NCBI GenBank assembly: GCA_022425565.1 | Contig: JAKMFG010000294.1 | Location: 1-7,779 of the forward strand | Origin: Alphaproteobacteria bacterium | Lineage (GTDB): Bacteria; Pseudomonadota; Alphaproteobacteria; Puniceispirillales; Puniceispirillaceae | Length of the DNA stretch: 7,779 bases | Direction: 5' to 3' | Shown here: in pieces, positions 6,524 through 7,779 of the stretch | How positions within the stretch are numbered: the stretch's first letter is position 1 | Layout of the letters: the number at the start of each line of letters is the position of its first letter | The notes under the pieces: generated by a model | Told to the model about the DNA's origin: nothing | The model's database searches: none | Seen by the model: the letters and a program-made list of their open reading frames with translations, nothing else | Made by a program: the position numbers and the translations under genes

Positions 6524-6554
6524 GTCCGGGCGGCTTTGTCGCCCGGGCTTTTTC
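6524..6554 (+). terminator. Rho-independent terminator after the exported-protein gene
   Basis: Bases 6524-6532 (GTCCGGGCG) pair with 6540-6548 (CGCCCGGGC), a 9-bp stem with one G-U wobble and a seven-base loop, directly followed by five T (6549-6553). It lies 28 bases past the stop at 6495. The reverse strand has no T run after the stem on the fkbM-type gene's side, so it serves the + strand only. Confidence 0.9.
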
Positions 6555-6580
6555 ATGGCCGAAACAGAAGGCCTGGCTGA

Positions 6581-7303
6581 TCAGCGGGTGAATAGAATAT
6601 CCGCATTCTGCGGCTTGTCATGTCTCCACGACACTGAAAAGCCGTGAGACTCCAGAAGCTCGACAATGCCGGCATTCTCATGGTCGATCTCGATGAAGAT
6701 ATCTGTCAGGGCCGGGTTCTCCAGAATTTTCGTGGCACCTTTCAGCACGCCAAACTCGGCACCATCGACATCGATCTTCAGATGCGTCGGGGCCAGGTCG
6801 CGTGACGCTGCATAGTCGTCGAGGGCAAGCGACGGAACATTGTAGCTGTAGGGCGCGTTCTTGCGATGCAGATGCGGCAGGTGCGTGTCGGAATTGCAGG
6901 TGATCTGAACCGGCATGCCGCTGGTCTCGCCGACAGCGGCGAAGACGAATTCGAACCTGTCGTCATTGAGGCGCTTGTTCAGGGCGCAGAAATGCGCATG
7001 CAAGAGACCACAGTCAAAGCCGACGACGGTCACGTTACGATCCTCAAGCGAGGAAGCGAGCGCCGCCTCCTGCCCGTAGCTGGTGCCGACATCGAAGAGA
7101 ATGGCGTCTTTCGGGAGGGCGGACAGCCATTGATACAGCTCTGGCTCACGCTGGCCCTGCTCCAGTTCCTGAAGGTCGCTGGCCACATAGTGGCAGCCCC
7201 AGGGAACAAAGAAACGCGCTGCGAGCCCGTCCCGCCGGATCATTCTATGTTTTGGAAGATGCCGCGACAGGCGTCCGGCAAGATGGCTGAGTTTCAACTG
7301 CAT
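6581..7303 (-). CDS. FkbM family SAM-dependent methyltransferase
   Basis: A 240-residue soluble protein with the FkbM (Methyltransf_21) Rossmann pattern. SAM-binding motif I is ILFDVGTSYGQEA (68-80), the acidic end of strand 2 is VVGFD (93-97), and the family signature LKIDVDGAEFGVLKGA (175-190) is complete. It is followed by a DIFIEID strand (201-207). FkbM-type enzymes transfer methyl groups to oxygen on sugars, glycolipids or polyketides. No glycosyltransferase or surface-polysaccharide gene is present in the window to point to a substrate. The ATG at 7303 is the first start after an in-frame TGA at 7310-7312; its ribosome site is weak (GTGAGA). Length is usual for a single-domain member. 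It stands alone on the minus strand, with the terminator of the preceding + gene just beyond its 3' end. Confidence 0.9.
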   Translation of the reverse strand: MQLKLSHLAGRLSRHLPKHRMIRRDGLAARFFVPWGCHYVASDLQELEQGQREPELYQWLSALPKDAILFDVGTSYGQEAALASSLEDRNVTVVGFDCGLLHAHFCALNKRLNDDRFEFVFAAVGETSGMPVQITCNSDTHLPHLHRKNAPYSYNVPSLALDDYAASRDLAPTHLKIDVDGAEFGVLKGATKILENPALTDIFIEIDHENAGIVELLESHGFSVSWRHDKPQNADILFTR

Positions 7304-7427
7304 GGGGTCTCACAACACGATAAAGCCATGTTCGGGTGTATCAGAACATTCCCCCCGGTCAATAGCGGTGGCCGAGCCAATGGCATTCCGATCCGTGTTT
7401 CTTTCGAGCCGGAAAAGTTTCACATAT

Positions 7428-7457
7428 AAAAAGCCCTCGCCGGACGTGTCGGCAGGC
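7428..7457 (-). terminator. Terminator-like hairpin on the minus strand, upstream of the FkbM gene
   Basis: On the minus strand a GC-rich stem (7457-7455 with 7433-7435, then 7453-7450 with 7439-7442, with small bulges) is followed by TTTTT (7432-7428). It resembles an intrinsic terminator pointing left, about 125 bases before the methyltransferase start. No minus-strand gene to its right needs one, so it could be a leader attenuator or chance. In the rest of 7304-7484 I see only a TATAAA (7425-7430) with a poor -35, which might serve the + gene at 7485. Confidence 0.3.
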
Positions 7458-7470
7458 CACCATCTTTTCT

Positions 7471-7476
7471 GAAGGA
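7471..7476 (+). promoter_or_regulatory. Ribosome binding site for the small membrane protein
   Basis: GAAGGA lies eight bases before the ATG at 7485. It fixes this start and supports a short gene that could otherwise be doubted for its size. Confidence 0.7.
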
Positions 7477-7484
7477 ATTTCCAA

Positions 7485-7721
7485 ATGGACGGATCACGCA
7501 GGCGCCTCACCAGCATTTTTGAGGTGATCGGCTCGACCCTTGCGATCGCCTATGCGCTTCTCGTTGCGTCCAACACCGGCAACGAGGTTCTTGGTTTCGC
7601 GCTTCTTCTGATGTCATCGGGACTGTTCGCCCTTTGGGCCGTTCTGGACAGGCGCTGGGCTTTCCTGACGCTGCAGTTCTTCTATGCTTTATCGGCGGTT
7701 ATCGGCCTGATCAGATGGTAA
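7485..7721 (+). CDS. Small three-helix membrane protein (78 residues)
   Basis: A short positively charged N terminus (MDGSRRR) is followed by three hydrophobic helices at about 11-29, 34-54 and 58-77. Loops hold SNTGNE (29-34) and the LDRRW turn (54-58), and the protein ends IGLIRW. Size and pattern resemble small PnuC-like/CBU_0592-like membrane proteins known only as conserved hypotheticals; this comparison is from memory and tentative. A good Shine-Dalgarno sequence supports the start. The ORF crosses a region where an unlikely minus-strand frame (7310-7516) also exists, but hydropathy and the ribosome site favour this one. No function is assigned. The TAA stop overlaps an ATG at 7721, though the next real start is more likely at 7771. 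Confidence 0.75.
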   Translation: MDGSRRRLTSIFEVIGSTLAIAYALLVASNTGNEVLGFALLLMSSGLFALWAVLDRRWAFLTLQFFYALSAVIGLIRW

Positions 7722-7770
7722 TGACCGCGTCGTTCCCTTTTTTTGACAATCAGCCATCAGGACCCAGCAG

Positions 7771-7779
7771 ATGCGCATT
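7771..7779 (+). CDS. Possible start of the next gene (partial, window edge)
   Basis: ATGCGCATT (Met-Arg-Ile) at the end of the window follows AGGA (7759-7762) with an eight-base spacer, which fits a translation start. An alternative ATG at 7721 overlaps the previous stop as TAATG and is open to the edge, but has no ribosome site. Only three codons are visible, so no product can be named. Confidence 0.3.

Noticed and set aside
6576..6585. 10-bp palindrome GCTGATCAGC at the 3' end of the FkbM gene
   Set aside because: It has no loop or T run, and a single 10-bp palindrome overlapping a stop codon is not enough to call a site.
6866..7429. 187-codon + strand frame
   Set aside because: It is antisense to the FkbM gene, which has complete family motifs, and has no recognisable features of its own.
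7310..7516. 68-codon minus-strand frame directly upstream of, and in frame with, the FkbM gene
   Set aside because: It ends at TGA 7310-7312, just before the FkbM start, so a broken N-terminal extension was considered. The FkbM protein already has normal length, the frame crosses the start and ribosome site of the 7485 gene, and its composition looks random.
7738..7744. Run of seven T after the small membrane protein gene
   Set aside because: No adequate hairpin precedes it. Nearby CTGATCAG (7707-7714) is a self-complementary octamer without a loop, inside the coding region.

Overview
The window comes from a GC-rich (about 60% by eye) bacterial chromosome. The TRAP-type transporter, short intergenic gaps, codon choice and overall gene style suggest an alphaproteobacterium, plausibly marine. 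That assignment is an inference, because the window holds no rRNA or other taxonomic marker.

Region 1 (positions 2-5120, + strand) reads as one operon. It starts with the C-terminal end of a TRAP substrate-binding protein (DctP). The small (DctQ) and large (DctM) membrane subunits follow, overlapping at an ATGA. Next come an aspartate/glutamate-racemase-superfamily protein, an isopenicillin-N-synthase-type Fe(II)/2-oxoglutarate oxygenase and a short MetE-core (cobalamin-independent methionine synthase II) protein that keeps the zinc-ligand pattern. The layout implies import of a small organic acid or amino acid, then its oxidation and a methyl or thiol transfer step. The substrate is not known. 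A very strong 14-bp stem-loop lies between dctP and dctQ, and dctQ has no recognisable Shine-Dalgarno sequence.

Region 2 (5152-5640, - strand) is a convergent gene for a small multi-pass membrane protein of unknown function.

Region 3 (5641-6554) begins with an AT-rich divergent intergenic region containing a 14-bp perfect palindrome that carries TATAAT on both strands. It is followed by a gene for an exported Ala/Glu-rich protein interrupted by an in-frame TAA. A clear Rho-independent terminator closes this unit.

Region 4 (6581-7779) holds a minus-strand FkbM-family methyltransferase, a 181-bp divergent spacer with a terminator-like hairpin on the minus strand, a 78-residue three-helix membrane protein on the + strand, and what may be the first codons of another gene at the window edge. 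No tRNA, rRNA, CRISPR array, insertion sequence or phage feature was seen. The most noteworthy points are the TRAP-racemase-oxygenase-MetE-core operon, the interrupted exported protein, and the symmetric promoter-like palindrome.
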